DNA of 14,040 nt from Burkholderiaceae bacterium (GCA_029864165.1 JAOTTZ010000015.1:1-14040), one strand, 5' to 3'. Numbered from the stretch's first letter, positions 4,859-12,748 are shown. Numbers and translations are program-made. Notes: generated by a model from the letters alone, not told the origin.

Positions 4859-5287
4859 CTAAACCGCGCGCGTGCGAACATAAGCTTGATTGTCGCTGAT
4901 TGTGCTCCCCCGTCCGACCGATATGCGGGCAAGGAACTCTTGCTGGTCAAACCCGTGCGGAAGAAAATCACTAGCACCCGCATCGAGCAACTCTTCGATG
5001 GACTCAGCGCGAAAGCCACGTGTGATCAGCAGCGAAGGTAGCGCTTGCTTGCCAAGAATGAGCAAGACGCGAGATGCCCATCCAACGGTATCCGGCGTAG
5101 CAAACATCAATAGCACGTCAACGGGTGGATCTAGCGCTTCAAGGGCGCGCGCCACTGCGGAAGGCTGCGACGGCAGGCGACGAAAATCCACGACCGTTTG
5201 ATGGGCACCCAGGATTGTCAATAGTGTGAACTCAGCCCATCTCGTGTGCCGAGAAGTGGTGGCAACGCCGCACCGAATTGTGGACAT
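4859..5287 (-). CDS. Degenerate receiver-domain (pseudo-receiver) protein
   Basis: A 142-residue protein that follows the response-regulator receiver fold: a DVLLMFATPD strand (57-66) where receivers have the phospho-acceptor, SLLITRGF (85-92) and the end motif GASDFLPHGFDQQEFLARI (104-122), which corresponds to GADDYLPKPFxxxELLARI. The phospho-acceptor Asp is missing (MFA), the conserved Lys is replaced (LPHG for LPKP) and the N-terminal acidic pair is absent, so phosphorylation is unlikely. After ARISVGRGS it ends; the DNA-binding output domain of OmpR-type regulators is not present in any frame before the PIN gene. ATG 5287 is chosen because GGAGG lies 6 nt upstream; a GTG at 5347 would add 20 residues. 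It is either a stand-alone pseudo-receiver or a regulator truncated by arrival of the PIN module 4 nt downstream. Confidence 0.55.
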   Translation of the reverse strand: MSTIRCGVATTSRHTRWAEFTLLTILGAHQTVVDFRRLPSQPSAVARALEALDPPVDVLLMFATPDTVGWASRVLLILGKQALPSLLITRGFRAESIEELLDAGASDFLPHGFDQQEFLARISVGRGSTISDNQAYVRTRAV

Positions 5288-5394
5288 CTCCGACCTCCAG
5301 CCGCGAGAGGCAACTGCTCCAGTAGCATACTCGGTGATGGTACTCACCGCCCAGGGTTGCCGAGTCTACGCCTGCTCTCTCTTCTGGGTACCCT

Positions 5395-5412
5395 CCCCCT
5401 AGTTTTAGGGGG
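5395..5412. other. Perfect GC-rich hairpin downstream of dcd
   Basis: CCCCCTA (5395-5401), loop GTTT, TAGGGGG (5406-5412): a perfect 7-bp stem, and GTA/TAC outside it can add pairs across a bulge. It lies 30 bp past the dcd stop in dcd's direction. No U-run follows on either strand, so it may be a transcript-end stabiliser or Rho-linked stop rather than an intrinsic terminator. Confidence 0.45.
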
Positions 5413-5441
5413 TACGTTGGCTCGCCGCGCGCTCGCGCAAT

Positions 5442-6011
5442 TCACGCCTTCGGCAACGTCACCCCGCTTTGTCCCTGGTACTTGCCGCCGCGGTCTTTGT
5501 ATGAGGTTTCACACACCTCGTCGCTCTCAAAAAACAGCACCTGGGCACAACCTTCGCCCGCGTAGATCTTGGCCGGCAGCGGTGTCGTGTTGCTGAACTC
5601 CAGCGTCACAAAGCCTTCCCACTCGGGCTCGAACGGGGTGACGTTAACAATGATGCCGCAGCGGGCGTAGGTGCTTTTGCCCAGGCATATCGTCAGTACG
5701 TTGCGCGGGATGCGGAAATACTCCACCGTGCGCGCTAGGGCGAAGCTGTTGGGCGGGATGATGCAACTGTCACCATGAAAGTCAACGAAGCTTTTGTCAT
5801 CAAAGTTCTTCGGGTCAACCACAGTGCTGTGGATGTTTGTGAAGACCTTGAACTCGGGCGCACAGCGTATGTCGTAGCCATAGCTGCTGGTGCCGTAGCT
5901 GATGAGCTTGCTGCCATCGGGCGCGTGGCGCACCTGGCCGGGCTCGAACGGCTCGATCATGCCGGTCTGTTCGGCCATGCGGCGTATCCACTGGTCTGAC
6001 TTGATGCTCAT
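5442..6011 (-). CDS. dcd: dCTP deaminase
   Basis: A 189-residue full-length Dcd, which deaminates dCTP to dUTP in the cytosol as the first step toward dUMP and dTTP. Conserved blocks are [13 protein letters not shown] (38-50), the nucleotide-binding [19 protein letters not shown] (111-129) and the catalytic segment [15 protein letters not shown] with Glu138, in the same position as the general base of the E. coli enzyme. The C-terminal [15 protein letters not shown] closes over the active site in the homotrimer. It is the last gene of a minus-strand run, apbC, C13 peptidase, dcd; 61 bp separate it from the peptidase. No ribosome binding site is clear before ATG 6011, but homology supports that start. 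There is no sign of a fused dUTPase function. Confidence 0.96.
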   Translation of the reverse strand: MSIKSDQWIRRMAEQTGMIEPFEPGQVRHAPDGSKLISYGTSSYGYDIRCAPEFKVFTNIHSTVVDPKNFDDKSFVDFHGDSCIIPPNSFALARTVEYFRIPRNVLTICLGKSTYARCGIIVNVTPFEPEWEGFVTLEFSNTTPLPAKIYAGEGCAQVLFFESDEVCETSYKDRGGKYQGQSGVTLPKA

Positions 6012-6072
6012 GGTGGCGGCGATGTAACGGGTTAGCGTTGTAGCACGCCATAGCGACGCTCAAAGCGCGGCG

Positions 6073-7515
6073 CTAGCGTTGGCGGCGCGCTGACAGCTCG
6101 GTTTCTAGTCTAGCGAGTTGCGCACGGATCGCTGCGCCGACTGCTATCTGAGGGTTGGAGTAGCCGTCGCTCTTACCGGCATCGCGTTCGCGCTGCTCGA
6201 TGATCGAGCGCGCCGCAGCGTGCGCTTGTTCGAACGAGTAGGTGCGGCGCAACTGTTCGTCGTAGATGGCACGGCCGAAGTAGGTCAGCTCCGAGTGTCG
6301 CCCGCAGCCGTACGACGTGTGCTGCGCATCGGATGCCGTCATCACCAGGGTCGCTTCGCCAGCCAAGGGCGCAACCCAACTGCCCGAGTAGCAGGCCGAT
6401 ACCGAGATCACACGGTAGCGAATGCCAGCTTCGTCCAGCCAGTGCTTCAGCGCCGCCGGCGTCACGATGCCCAGGTCCAGCGGACGCAATCTGGCTGCAA
6501 GTTTGCCGTCTGCCGCGCCGTGAGACGTCAGGTGGATGAACAACATGTCTTCATCGACGTTCATCACTGCGCCCAGCCGCGCGATGGCGCGCTGTAAGTT
6601 CAACGGTGTTGCCCAGGGCAACTCGACGGCGGTGTCGCGATGGTTGGCGAGCTGCAAGGTACGCGTGTCGGCATCAAAGCGCTCGCGCATCACGCTGGCA
6701 ACCAGATCGCCCTCGCGGCGGAACACGTCTTCGTCGGCATAGGGTGCAAAAGTGATCGCATAAACATCGATGACACCGGGACGCTGCGGACCGATGGCGT
6801 CCAGAGCCAAGGGCAACAGCTGCGCTTGACGCTCCATCACCTCCTGCGTCAGGTGCACCCGCGGCGGTTTGTCGGCACGGGCATCGGTGGCAACCGGGTA
6901 CCACCATTGGGGAGGTTGCCACCACAGGTCGAGTGCATAGGGCAAGCTCAATCCTAACGCTAGCGCAAATCGCAGCGTCCAACTCTTCCGCAGAAATCGC
7001 AGCAGCAGAACCAGCTGCGCCAACCACGACCAAACGCCCGGCAGCAGCCAAACTAACCACGGCAACCACGCTGAAACACCCTCGGCGTCTAACCATTCTG
7101 TGCGCGCCTGCGCCAGCAGCAACGAGCCGCTCGTGAGGTAAATCACTATGCCTTGCGCTATTACAACGCCAAAGAGCGCAGGCGCCATGGCAACGGTCAC
7201 GGTATGCGACGCGTTGCGCGCGACCAGCCAGCACAGGCCGACCGCCACCACGGTTCCCAACCAACCGCTGTGCATCGCCGGCGCGTAGAAGGTCGCTGGA
7301 CCGTCAATCATCCATCGCTCCAGCGCGACGCTGATCAAGGCCTCAGCGAAGAGCAGCACCAGCAGGCTCGCCGGGCCGGCGTTCAGGTCATCCAAGCTTG
7401 GGCGGCGCAGGCAGGCCGACCGCCAGCCTTGGCGCAGCAATCGGCCTAACACCCCTCGCGGCCGAGGGCTTGCGCTAGGCGTCGGCCCGAGGTCGAACTG
7501 CACTGAACGTTCCAT
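6073..7515 (-). CDS. Membrane-anchored C13 (caspase-like) cysteine peptidase
   Basis: A 480-residue protein. Residues 1-45 are basic and probably cytosolic. About five hydrophobic segments follow (about 46-66, 84-101, 106-128, 148-173, 181-198), so the N-terminal 200 residues form a multi-pass membrane domain. The C-terminal domain (about 245-470) is a peptidase C13 (legumain/GPI-transamidase clan CD) fold: DVYAITFAPYADEDVF (250-265), a strand ending in the catalytic His, LFIHLTSHGA (His332), and one ending in the catalytic Cys, VISVSACYSGSW (Cys375). The His-Gly and Ala-Cys pairs, each after a hydrophobic strand, are the clan signature. ATG 7515 lies 18 nt after the apbC stop, so they are probably co-transcribed. 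Substrate and side of the membrane are not known; a role in envelope protein processing would be inference. Confidence 0.85.
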   Translation of the reverse strand: MERSVQFDLGPTPSASPRPRGVLGRLLRQGWRSACLRRPSLDDLNAGPASLLVLLFAEALISVALERWMIDGPATFYAPAMHSGWLGTVVAVGLCWLVARNASHTVTVAMAPALFGVVIAQGIVIYLTSGSLLLAQARTEWLDAEGVSAWLPWLVWLLPGVWSWLAQLVLLLRFLRKSWTLRFALALGLSLPYALDLWWQPPQWWYPVATDARADKPPRVHLTQEVMERQAQLLPLALDAIGPQRPGVIDVYAITFAPYADEDVFRREGDLVASVMRERFDADTRTLQLANHRDTAVELPWATPLNLQRAIARLGAVMNVDEDMLFIHLTSHGAADGKLAARLRPLDLGIVTPAALKHWLDEAGIRYRVISVSACYSGSWVAPLAGEATLVMTASDAQHTSYGCGRHSELTYFGRAIYDEQLRRTYSFEQAHAAARSIIEQRERDAGKSDGYSNPQIAVGAAIRAQLARLETELSARRQR

Positions 7516-7533
7516 GCCTTGGCCGTGCGGGGC

Positions 7534-8625
7534 TCAAGTGCTTTGCGAGACCTTGATGGTCGGAAACTTGGCAGAGAAGTCTTTCGCCCGCTGCGCGATT
7601 CTCACCGCCACACGGCGCGCTACGCTCTTGTAGAGGGTGGCGATTTCGCCGTCCGGGTCGCTGACCACGGTGGGCCGCCCGGAGTCGGTTTGCTCCCGTA
7701 TCGACTTCGTCAGCGGCAGCGCGCCAAGATAGTCGACGCCGTGGTCGACAGCCATTTTGCGGCCGCCGTCGGCGCCGAAGATGTGTTCTACATGTCCGCA
7801 GTTCGAGCACATGTGCACGGCCATGTTCTCGACAATGCCAAGGATAGGAACACCCACTTTCTCGAACATCTTCAGCCCCCGCTTGGCGTCGAGCAGCGCA
7901 ATGTCTTGCGGCGTGGTCACGATCACCGCGCCCGTCAAGGGCACGCGCTGGCTGAGCGTGAGCGCAATGTCGCCGGTGCCGGGCGGCATGTCCACCAACA
8001 GGTAGTCGAGTTCGCCCCAACGGGTTTGCCGCAGCAGTTGATCAAGCGCTTGGGTAGCCATCGGGCCGCGCCAGATCATGGGGTTGTCGGCCTCGACCAG
8101 AAAGCCGATCGACATCACCTCCACGCCAAAGCTTTTCATTGGCTCCATGAGCTTGCCGTCGGCGCTCTCGGGGCGCCCTTGTAAGCCCATCATCGTCGGC
8201 TGGCTGGGGCCGTAAATGTCGGCGTCCAGAATACCCACCGCCGCGCCTTCGGCAGCCAGCGCGAGCGCCAGGTTGGTGGCGGTGGTGCTCTTGCCCACAC
8301 CGCCCTTGCCCGAAGCGATGGCGACGATGTTCTTCACAGTGGGCAGCAACTGCACACCGCGTTGCACTGCGTGCGCGGTGATTTTGCTGCTCAGGTTCAC
8401 GCTCACGTTGCGCACCCCCGACACTGCACGCGCCGCTGCGATCAGGCTGGCGTGTAAACCCGCCAGCTGGCTCTGCGCCGGGTAGCCGAGTTCGACCTCG
8501 AAAGCCACGTCACCGTCGTTGACGTGCAGGTTTTTGATTTGTTTGGTCGAAACGAAATCGCTGCCCGTGTTCGGATCGACAACCGCCTTGAGGGCGTCGA
8601 GCAGTGTCGCTTCGGTCACAGGCAT
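7534..8625 (-). CDS. apbC: Iron-sulfur cluster carrier ATPase ApbC (Mrp)
   Basis: A 363-residue Mrp/NBP35-family P-loop ATPase that binds and hands on 4Fe-4S clusters in the cytosol. An N-terminal MIP18/FeS-assembly domain covers about residues 5-80. Then come the deviant Walker A IASGKGGVGKST (103-114, with the signature Lys107), the switch segment LDADIYGPSQP (133-143), Walker B LLVDMPPGTGD (209-219), and the cluster-binding MCSNCG with Cys273 and Cys276, which bridge the dimer. Length and all motifs are normal. ATG 8625 diverges from metG, with 99 bp between; a metG/apbC divergent pair is usual in Burkholderiales. The C13 peptidase follows after 18 bp and dcd after that, suggesting one transcript. 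Confidence 0.96.
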   Translation of the reverse strand: MPVTEATLLDALKAVVDPNTGSDFVSTKQIKNLHVNDGDVAFEVELGYPAQSQLAGLHASLIAAARAVSGVRNVSVNLSSKITAHAVQRGVQLLPTVKNIVAIASGKGGVGKSTTATNLALALAAEGAAVGILDADIYGPSQPTMMGLQGRPESADGKLMEPMKSFGVEVMSIGFLVEADNPMIWRGPMATQALDQLLRQTRWGELDYLLVDMPPGTGDIALTLSQRVPLTGAVIVTTPQDIALLDAKRGLKMFEKVGVPILGIVENMAVHMCSNCGHVEHIFGADGGRKMAVDHGVDYLGALPLTKSIREQTDSGRPTVVSDPDGEIATLYKSVARRVAVRIAQRAKDFSAKFPTIKVSQST

Positions 8626-8724
8626 GAGCGGGTCGTTTCAGTCAGCGGGTGGTGCAGGAGGTTGCTATGAGTCTAGCGCAGCTGTGCAGCCTAGAATCTC
8701 CCGTGCTCCACAGCGTATAGCTAC

Positions 8725-10875
8725 ATGCCTTCCGACAACACCGTGCGCCAACTCTTCGTCACCACGGCGCTGCCTTACGCCAACGGGCCGTTTCACATCG
8801 GCCACATCATGGAGTACATCCAGGCCGATATTTGGGTGCGCTTTCAGCGCATGCAGGGGCATCAGGTGTACTTCGTCGGCGCCGACGACGCGCATGGCGC
8901 GCCCATCATGATCGCCGCGGAGAAGGCGGGGCAGACGCCACAGGCGTTCGTCGCCGCGATCGCTGCTGGACGGCAGCGCTACTTCGACGGTTTTCACATC
9001 GGCTTCGACAACTGGCACTCGACCGACGGGCCCGAGAATCATGAACTCTCGCAAGAAGTCTATCGCGCGTTGCGCAAAAACGAGCTCATCACGACCAAGA
9101 CCATTGAGCAGTTCTTCGATCCGCAAAAGGGCATGTTTTTGCCCGACCGTTACGTCAAGGGCGAGTGCCCCAAGTGCAGCGCCAAAGACCAGTACGGCGA
9201 CGCCTGTGAGGTCTGCGGCGCGGTGTACGCACCCACCGAGTTGAAGAACCCCTACTCGACGCTCTCAGGCGCCGCACCGGTTCTGAAGCACAGTGAACAC
9301 TACTTCTTCAAGCTGAGCGACCCGCGCTGCATAGAGTTCTTGCAGCGCTGGACGCAACAGGGTCACTTGCAGACCGAGGTGCTGAACAAGATCAAAGAAT
9401 GGTTCGTCACGGACGACGAGGGACGCGGCAGGTTAAGCGATTGGGACATCAGCCGCGACGCGCCCTACTTCGGAATAGAGATTCCCGACGCGCCTGGCAA
9501 GTATTTTTACGTTTGGCTAGACGCGCCGATCGGCTACCTGGCTTCGCTGAAGAATTACTTTGCCAAGACCGGGCACGACTTCGACGCCTTCATGGCCGAC
9601 CCGGCCACCGAGCAGTACCACTTCATCGGCAAGGACATCGTTTACTTTCACACCTTGTTCTGGCCCGCGATGCTGCACTTCAGCGGCAAGCATATGGAGG
9701 ACGGCACCTACGTGCCGAGAAAAACGCCGACCAACGTTTTCGTCCACGGTTTCATCACCGTCAAAGAAGAAAAAATGAGCAAGAGCCGAGGCACCGGCAT
9801 TTCGCCGCTGCGCTACCTCGATCTGGGCCTAAACGCCGAATGGCTACGCTACTACATCGCCGCCAAGTTGAACGCCAAGGTCGAAGACATCGACTTCGGT
9901 CCGGACGACTTCGTGGCGCGGGTGAACAGTGATTTGGTGGGGAAGTACGTCAACATCGCCAGCCGCGCGGCGGGGTTCTTACATAAACACTTCGATGGCC
10001 GAATCGCCAACCTCGAACTTGGGTCTGTTGGGTCTGTGTACTGGGACTCGACGTCTGTTAAGCCGTACTACGATATAGCTCTCGAGAGCTTTAGGCTTAA
10101 GAGCCCTGTCGTTATTCGTGCCTACGAGGCGCGCGAGTTTGGTCAGGTAGTTCGCCTCGTCATGAAGCTGGCCGACGAGGTGAACGAGTTTTGGGACCGC
10201 GCTAAGCCGTGGGAGTTATCGAAGCGGTTCGCAAATCCTGAGCACCCTTCGGATCCGCAGTGGCTTCATCGGGTTTGTTCGGTCGTGATCGAGTGGTTCA
10301 GGTTGCTAACGCTACACCTCAAGCCGATACTTCCCAAAGTGGCCGAGGAGGCTGAAGTCTTTCTTCGCCTATCGCATCCTATGTCGTTTGCCGACGTGAC
10401 CAGCGTACTCCCTGAGGGACATCGAATTGCCGAGTACAAGCACCTCATGCAGCGCGTCGACCCGAAGCTCCTCGACGCCCTGTTCGAGCCTACCACCATT
10501 GAACTTCCCCCACCCGGCGGCGAAGCCCTAGCTCCCGAAGTCAACATCGACGATTTCGCCAAGGTCGACCTGCGCATCGCGAAAATCGTCAGTTGTGAAT
10601 TCGTTGACGGCGCGGACAAGCTGTTGCGCCTGACGCTCGATGTTGGCGAAGCCAAGACACGAAACGTCTTCAGCGGCATTCGCTCGGCCTACCAACCCGA
10701 AGACCTGGTCGGCAAGCTCACGGTGATGGTCGCCAATCTGGCGCCGCGCAAAATGAAGTTTGGCGTCAGCGAGGGCATGGTGCTGGCGGCTTCACACGCC
10801 AACGAGAAAGAGCATCCGGGGCTCTACGTCCTGGAACCCTGGCCGGGCGCGATACCGGGCCTACGCGTACGGTGA
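8725..10875 (+). CDS. metG: Methionyl-tRNA synthetase
   Basis: A 716-residue class I synthetase that charges tRNA-Met. Motifs: PFHIGH (HIGH at residues 24-27), the zinc knuckle with Cys148, Cys151, Cys161 and Cys164, [15 protein letters not shown] (240-254), [14 protein letters not shown] (262-275) and KMSKS (350-354). The anticodon-binding helical region follows (about 400-590), then a C-terminal EMAP/Trbp111-type OB-fold (about 607-716, [14 protein letters not shown] onward), as in the long dimeric form of MetG. Start ATG 8725 precedes [14 protein letters not shown]; there is no clear ribosome binding site. Codons between about 10021 and 10440 use fewer G/C third bases (91 of 140 counted) than elsewhere in the gene (68 of 80 in four sampled 60-bp rows), so that part may come from recombination. 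A possible -10 (TAGAAT) lies at 8692-8697. Confidence 0.97.
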   Translation: MPSDNTVRQLFVTTALPYANGPFHIGHIMEYIQADIWVRFQRMQGHQVYFVGADDAHGAPIMIAAEKAGQTPQAFVAAIAAGRQRYFDGFHIGFDNWHSTDGPENHELSQEVYRALRKNELITTKTIEQFFDPQKGMFLPDRYVKGECPKCSAKDQYGDACEVCGAVYAPTELKNPYSTLSGAAPVLKHSEHYFFKLSDPRCIEFLQRWTQQGHLQTEVLNKIKEWFVTDDEGRGRLSDWDISRDAPYFGIEIPDAPGKYFYVWLDAPIGYLASLKNYFAKTGHDFDAFMADPATEQYHFIGKDIVYFHTLFWPAMLHFSGKHMEDGTYVPRKTPTNVFVHGFITVKEEKMSKSRGTGISPLRYLDLGLNAEWLRYYIAAKLNAKVEDIDFGPDDFVARVNSDLVGKYVNIASRAAGFLHKHFDGRIANLELGSVGSVYWDSTSVKPYYDIALESFRLKSPVVIRAYEAREFGQVVRLVMKLADEVNEFWDRAKPWELSKRFANPEHPSDPQWLHRVCSVVIEWFRLLTLHLKPILPKVAEEAEVFLRLSHPMSFADVTSVLPEGHRIAEYKHLMQRVDPKLLDALFEPTTIELPPPGGEALAPEVNIDDFAKVDLRIAKIVSCEFVDGADKLLRLTLDVGEAKTRNVFSGIRSAYQPEDLVGKLTVMVANLAPRKMKFGVSEGMVLAASHANEKEHPGLYVLEPWPGAIPGLRVR
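10021..10038 (+). repeat. 9-bp tandem duplication inside metG
   Basis: GGGTCTGTT is followed at once by GGGTCTGTG, giving Gly-Ser-Val twice (about residues 433-438). It stands at the left edge of the stretch with atypical codon use, in a poorly conserved linker of the anticodon-binding region. Confidence 0.7.
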
Positions 10876-10890
10876 TACGCCGTCGATGCA

Positions 10891-11264
10891 ATGACCCTGC
10901 AGTTGATCCCCGCCCTGCCACTGGCCACGTTCCGCCCGCGATTGCTGGATTCACTCAAAGGCTATAACCGACGACGCTTGATCGCCGACACCGCCGCCGG
11001 TGTCACTGTCGGCATGGTGGCTCTTCCACTGGCCATGGCGTTTGCTATCGCGTCGGGCGTCAAGGCCGAACAAGGCAATTCACGGCCCTTATCGGTGTGT
11101 TTCTGATCTTCGCATTCGGCGGAGGCAACGTACTACCAGGCGGGCTCGCAGGGGACTTGGTCGTCGTGGTGTACGGCATCTTGCTGTTTGTGGCGTGGCA
11201 CTTGGGCGAGTGGAGCGCGTTCGCGCGGCCCGGCAAGCTCAAGTTGAGTTGGTTGCCCCGCTGA
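10891..11264 (+). pseudogene. SulP-family anion transporter remnant
   Basis: ATG 10891 starts FRPRLLDSLKGYNRRRLIAD, then TAAGVTVGMVALPLAMAFAI, ASGVKAEQG, the N-terminus of SulP (sulfate/dicarboxylate) permeases. After EQG (ending at 11076) the family sequence continues in another frame from 11079 (FTALIGVFLIFAFGGGNVLP, then GGLAGDLVVVVYGIL), so about one base has been lost. It then jumps to LFVAWHLGEWSAFARP, which resembles a much later SulP segment (MGEW), and ends at TGA 11262-11264. Full transporters have roughly 480-570 residues with a STAS domain; only about 125 codons remain, so a large internal deletion is inferred. It starts 15 nt after metG and its stop lies in the loop of the terminator at 11256-11275. 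Nonfunctional. Confidence 0.85.
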
Positions 11265-11275
11265 CGGGGTTTTTT
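11256..11275 (+). terminator. Intrinsic terminator after metG and the SulP remnant
   Basis: CCCCG (11256-11260), loop CTGA, CGGGG (11265-11269), then six T (11270-11275). A compact GC stem followed by a T-run on the plus strand is the standard Rho-independent form. It also separates metG from the flavin reductase gene, whose start is 26 bp further on. Confidence 0.8.
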
Positions 11276-11301
11276 CTACCCATTCGCCGCACAATGCCGG
11301 C

Positions 11302-11811
11302 ATGACTTCTCCTCCATATGTAAGTAGGTCCGCGTTTTCGCTGGGCGAATTTCGCAAATCGCTGGGCATGTTCGCGACCGGCGTCACCATCGTGACAGCA
11401 CGCAACACCGATGGCACGCGCGTGGGCTTGACCGCCAATTCGTTCAATTCCGTTTCGCTCGACCCGCCGCTTGTCTTGTGGAGCCTATCGCGCAACGCTG
11501 GGGTCAAGCCGGCGTTCACAGGCGGCTCGCATTACGCCATCAATATCCTCGCCGCCGATCAGCGCACGTTGGCCGAACGCTTTGCCAGCCGCCAGGCCGA
11601 CCGCTTCGAAGGCCTAGCACTGCAAACCGGTGTCACAGGAGCGCCCCTCATCGATGGGGTGGCGGCGGTGTTCGAATGCTCAAACCGCAGCCAATACCAA
11701 GAGGGCGACCACATCATTTTTGTTGGCGAGGTCGTGCACTGTGAGCATCGTAAAGGCGCCTCGCCGCTGATTTTTCATGGTGGGCGTTTTTTCACCGAAT
11801 TACCACTCTGA
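11302..11811 (+). CDS. Flavin reductase family protein (FMN-binding split barrel)
   Basis: A 169-residue protein of the flavin reductase/HpaC-RutF family, which uses NAD(P)H to reduce flavin for a partner monooxygenase or other use in the cytosol. Family landmarks are FRKSLGMFATGVTIVTA (17-33), GLTANSFNSVSLDPPLVLWS (42-61), the FAINIL-like stretch HYAINILAADQ (77-87), FASRQADRFEGL (93-104) and EGDHIIFVGEVVHCEH (133-148). The length is normal. No monooxygenase gene is nearby, so the partner is unknown. ATG 11302 has no evident Shine-Dalgarno sequence; it follows the intrinsic terminator, so it should have its own promoter. Its 3' end overlaps the convergent ybeY gene by 12 bp. Confidence 0.88.
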   Translation: MTSPPYVSRSAFSLGEFRKSLGMFATGVTIVTARNTDGTRVGLTANSFNSVSLDPPLVLWSLSRNAGVKPAFTGGSHYAINILAADQRTLAERFASRQADRFEGLALQTGVTGAPLIDGVAAVFECSNRSQYQEGDHIIFVGEVVHCEHRKGASPLIFHGGRFFTELPL

Positions 11812-12261
11812 CGCGCCGGGGTTGGCTGCGTGCGGCAAGCAAAAGCCCAGCGCCGCCAACACAGCGGCTTCGCGCGCCTCCATCACCCGTGCTTGGTTCT
11901 TGGCGTGATGGTCGTAGCCCTGCGCGTGCAGCGTACCGTGCACGATCAAGTGCGCGTAATGTGCTTGGAGTGACTTCGCTGCATCACGCGCCTCTTGCGC
12001 CACCACGGGCGAACACAGCACCAGATCGGCCCATACCAAGGGGCTTTGTTCGTAGCTGAATGTGAGGACGTTGGTGGCGTAGTCTTTGCCTCGGAAGTCG
12101 CGGTTGAGCGCCTGGGCTTCTTGCCTACCGACCACGCGCACCGTGATTCTGGCTGGCGCTTCGATCGCAGCGCGTACCCAGCGGGCCACCTTGTGGCGCG
12201 GCAGTTGCGCACGGTGCGCCGAATCGGCGAACTGCAACGACAGACTCAGGCTGGGCCGCAT
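11800..12261 (-). CDS. ybeY: Endoribonuclease YbeY (rRNA maturation)
   Basis: A 153-residue protein, close to the 155 of E. coli YbeY, a zinc-dependent single-strand endoribonuclease for 16S rRNA 3'-end maturation and ribosome quality control. The zinc motif H-x3-H-x5-H is intact: VHGTLHAQGYDHH with His108, His112 and His118. Other family blocks are ITVRVVGRQEAQALNRDFRG (39-58), KDYATNVLTFSY (59-70) and ADLVLCSPVV (78-87). Start choice is open: ATG 12261 gives the family length and begins before SLSLSLQFADS; an in-frame ATG at 12282 adds seven residues; neither has a clear ribosome binding site. It is the last gene of the run from lpxC. Its 3' end overlaps the flavin reductase gene tail to tail by 12 bp. 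Confidence 0.93.
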   Translation of the reverse strand: MRPSLSLSLQFADSAHRAQLPRHKVARWVRAAIEAPARITVRVVGRQEAQALNRDFRGKDYATNVLTFSYEQSPLVWADLVLCSPVVAQEARDAAKSLQAHYAHLIVHGTLHAQGYDHHAKNQARVMEAREAAVLAALGFCLPHAANPGASEW

Positions 12262-12341
12262 GGAGCCGACGGACGGTTGCATATTGCCATTGCGCCCGAA
12301 AGTTGCGAACCCGCGCGAGCGTTTCCGTTGCCACGTACGGG

Positions 12342-12551
12342 CTAAAGCCACGCGAAGATGGTCAGAAGGATGTGTTTGAGAATCGCAATGTTGAACGTCG
12401 CCAGCACTATCATCACGGCCCAACGACAAAAGCGCACCGCCATCATTCGCGGGTAAACCTGGCCCGTGAACACGTACGCCCCATAGTACGCAGTCGCAGG
12501 CACCATCATGATCACCAAGAGTGCCAAGGCTACCCAGTAAACAATGTCCAT
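12342..12551 (-). CDS. Small two-helix membrane protein (downstream)
   Basis: A 69-residue hydrophobic protein, not recognised as a named family. Two membrane segments are clear: about 5-27 (YWVALALLVIMMVPATAYYG...) and 42-65 (CRWAVMIVLATFNIAILKHI...), joined by a short loop with RMMAVR. No signal peptidase site or catalytic motif is seen. It begins 11 nt after the stop of a second small membrane protein and lies between lpxC and ybeY, so it is probably co-transcribed with envelope and ribosome-maturation genes. ATG 12551 lacks a clear ribosome binding site; the tight spacing suggests coupling. I infer that it is real from membrane-like composition and operon position. Function unknown. Confidence 0.6.
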   Translation of the reverse strand: MDIVYWVALALLVIMMVPATAYYGAYVFTGQVYPRMMAVRFCRWAVMIVLATFNIAILKHILLTIFAWL

Positions 12552-12562
12552 GATTCAATCGG

Positions 12563-12748
12563 TCAATGCATCGGCGCCAGGCGCTGAATAATCAGCACGG
12601 CAAAAAACCCCAACGCCGCGACCACCGCCCACTTGACGATGCGCAAGCCCAAATCGCGCCAACGCTTGTTACCGGTACCCACGTACATCGCCAAGCACAC
12701 CAAGCCGGCAGCCAACAAGAAACCGAAGACGAGACGAACGGCCAACAT
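12563..12748 (-). CDS. Small two-helix membrane protein (downstream of lpxC)
   Basis: A 61-residue protein: a hydrophobic helix at about 4-23 (VRLVFGFLLAAGLVCLAMYV), a basic loop (GTGNKRWRDLGLR, 24-36) and a second helix at about 37-54 (VKWAVVAALGFFAVLIIQ). The positive loop suggests, by the positive-inside rule, that both termini face the periplasm. ATG 12748 lies 13 nt after the lpxC stop and the next small membrane gene follows after 11 nt. Short membrane proteins of this look sit after lpxC in some Burkholderiales from memory, so a role linked to the envelope is possible but unproven. A longer in-frame opening up to 12946 lies antiparallel-free inside lpxC in another frame and is not a likely start. 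Confidence 0.6.
   Translation of the reverse strand: MLAVRLVFGFLLAAGLVCLAMYVGTGNKRWRDLGLRIVKWAVVAALGFFAVLIIQRLAPMH

Noticed and set aside
5246..5596. Plus-strand opening of 116 codons between the pseudo-receiver gene and dcd
   Set aside because: Overlaps both genes antisense, has an Arg/Pro/Ser-rich composition and no ribosome binding site.
7519..8184. Plus-strand opening of 221 codons
   Set aside because: Fully antisense to apbC, whose motifs are all intact; rich in His/Arg as expected from a shadow frame.
12262..12558. N-terminal extension of the ybeY frame to 12558
   Set aside because: The extra 99 residues overlap the small membrane protein gene and resemble no YbeY; the family length is met by starting at 12261.
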